Below, piece after piece: positions 63,778 to 64,000 of a stretch of 64,000 nucleotides of DNA (the stretch's first letter is position 1; every line of letters starts with the position of its first letter). The position numbers and the translations under genes were made by a program. Source of the stretch: Lignipirellula cremea (GTDB lineage Bacteria > Planctomycetota > Planctomycetia > Pirellulales > Pirellulaceae); the NCBI RefSeq assembly GCF_007751035.1, contig NZ_CP036433.1:5561001-5625000 (forward strand). Direction: 5' to 3'. The notes under the pieces are model-generated. The model had not been told where the DNA came from. It was given only the letters and a program-made list of their open reading frames with translations, and searched no databases.

Positions 63778-64000
63778 ATGCCTTTATTGCCTGTCGCCGC
63801 CCGCCCTCTTCATCGTCGACATTTTCTGCGTGGAGCCGGCGCTGTTTTGAGCCTGCCGTTGCTGGAAGCAATGACCGGTTCGCTGGCAAAGGCCGATCAG
63901 GGCAAAGCGCCGAAGCGAACGGTGGCGTTTTGCGCTACGCTCGGTTTTCACGGGCCGGCATTGTATCCCGAGCAGGCAGGCCGCGATTATCAGTTGACGC
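63778..64000 (+). CDS. DUF1552 protein, 5-prime part
   Basis: The first 74 codons of a Tat-exported DUF1552 protein; it runs off the window. The signal has HRRHFLRGAGAVLSLPLLEAM (about 12-32), and the body begins with TVAFCATLGFHGPALYPEQAGRDYQL, parallel to the DUF1552 protein at 9110-10423. AGGAAGGA at 63766-63773 is 4 nt before the ATG. Unlike the first copy, no DUF1592 gene precedes it on this strand. Confidence 0.85.
   Translation, partial: MPLLPVAARPLHRRHFLRGAGAVLSLPLLEAMTGSLAKADQGKAPKRTVAFCATLGFHGPALYPEQAGRDYQLT

Noticed and set aside
1-64000. tRNA, rRNA, CRISPR array, transposase or phage genes
   Set aside because: I looked in all gaps longer than 150 bp and saw no cloverleaf with a CCA-type end, no spaced direct-repeat array and no DDE/Tyr/Ser recombinase motifs. 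A tRNAscan or Infernal run would be decisive.

Overview
This is a G+C-rich bacterial chromosome window that reads as a planctomycete of the order Pirellulales (Pirellula/Blastopirellula-like). The diagnostic content is the set of families found mainly in Planctomycetes and Verrucomicrobia: a DUF1592/planctomycete-cytochrome-c protein paired with a Tat-exported DUF1552 protein, a second DUF1552 gene running off the right edge, a Tat-exported DUF1501 protein, and an ECF sigma factor overlapping a FecR-LamG protein. There are about 47 protein genes. I see no rRNA, tRNA, CRISPR array, insertion sequence or prophage. The order is that of an ordinary chromosomal core with dispersed repeats in the gaps.

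Layout. 1-1.5 kb: a SMI1/KNR4 protein and a small secreted LRR-like protein. 2.0-5.2 kb: an arginine operon (argB, argD, argF; the last two overlap). 5.4-9 kb: a lipoprotein, a membrane-tethered trypsin-like protease, and convergent prs and a GlmU-type nucleotidyltransferase. 9.1-12.9 kb: the DUF1592/DUF1552 pair. 13-16 kb: small proteins, an SMP-30 protein and an esterase. 16.2-22.2 kb (minus strand): a kinase, accD, a histidine-phosphatase-like pseudoenzyme, rpe, a cation-efflux protein and a ketosynthase-like protein lacking the catalytic Cys. 22.4-34.2 kb: an Lnb/DUF4105 lipoprotein, an FG-repeat secreted protein, an FHA-GAF-PP2C phosphatase, cysC, a BON protein, an S41 protease and a lipoprotein. 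34.4-37.8 kb: a large four-part fusion enzyme. 38-47.8 kb: a Pro/Ala-rich secreted protein, infC, the sigma/FecR pair, a VCBS protein, SppA and a YihY protein. 48-64 kb: purA, a GNAT protein, a UvrD helicase, a DUF1501 protein, a Nudix protein, an AlkA-like glycosylase, a desaturase, an RRM protein, and an aminotransferase/semialdehyde dehydrogenase/symporter cluster.

The most unusual gene is at 34461-37802 (minus). One polypeptide carries both halves of a branched-chain-type 2-oxoacid dehydrogenase E1, a lipoyl-type domain with its attachment Lys, and a complete KAS III (FabH-like) domain with an intact Cys-His-Asn triad. The E2 acyltransferase domain is absent. The arrangement suggests decarboxylation of a 2-oxo acid, capture of the acyl group on the swinging lipoyl arm and direct hand-off to the condensing enzyme, which would prime fatty-acid or polyketide chains without passing through acyl-CoA. 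accD, a degenerate ketosynthase and a desaturase elsewhere in the window add to a lipid theme. Other points of interest are the probable AUC start of infC outside the usual rpmI-rplT operon, two pseudoenzymes, two dispersed hairpin repeat families and a triplicated stop-codon segment after the DUF1501 gene.
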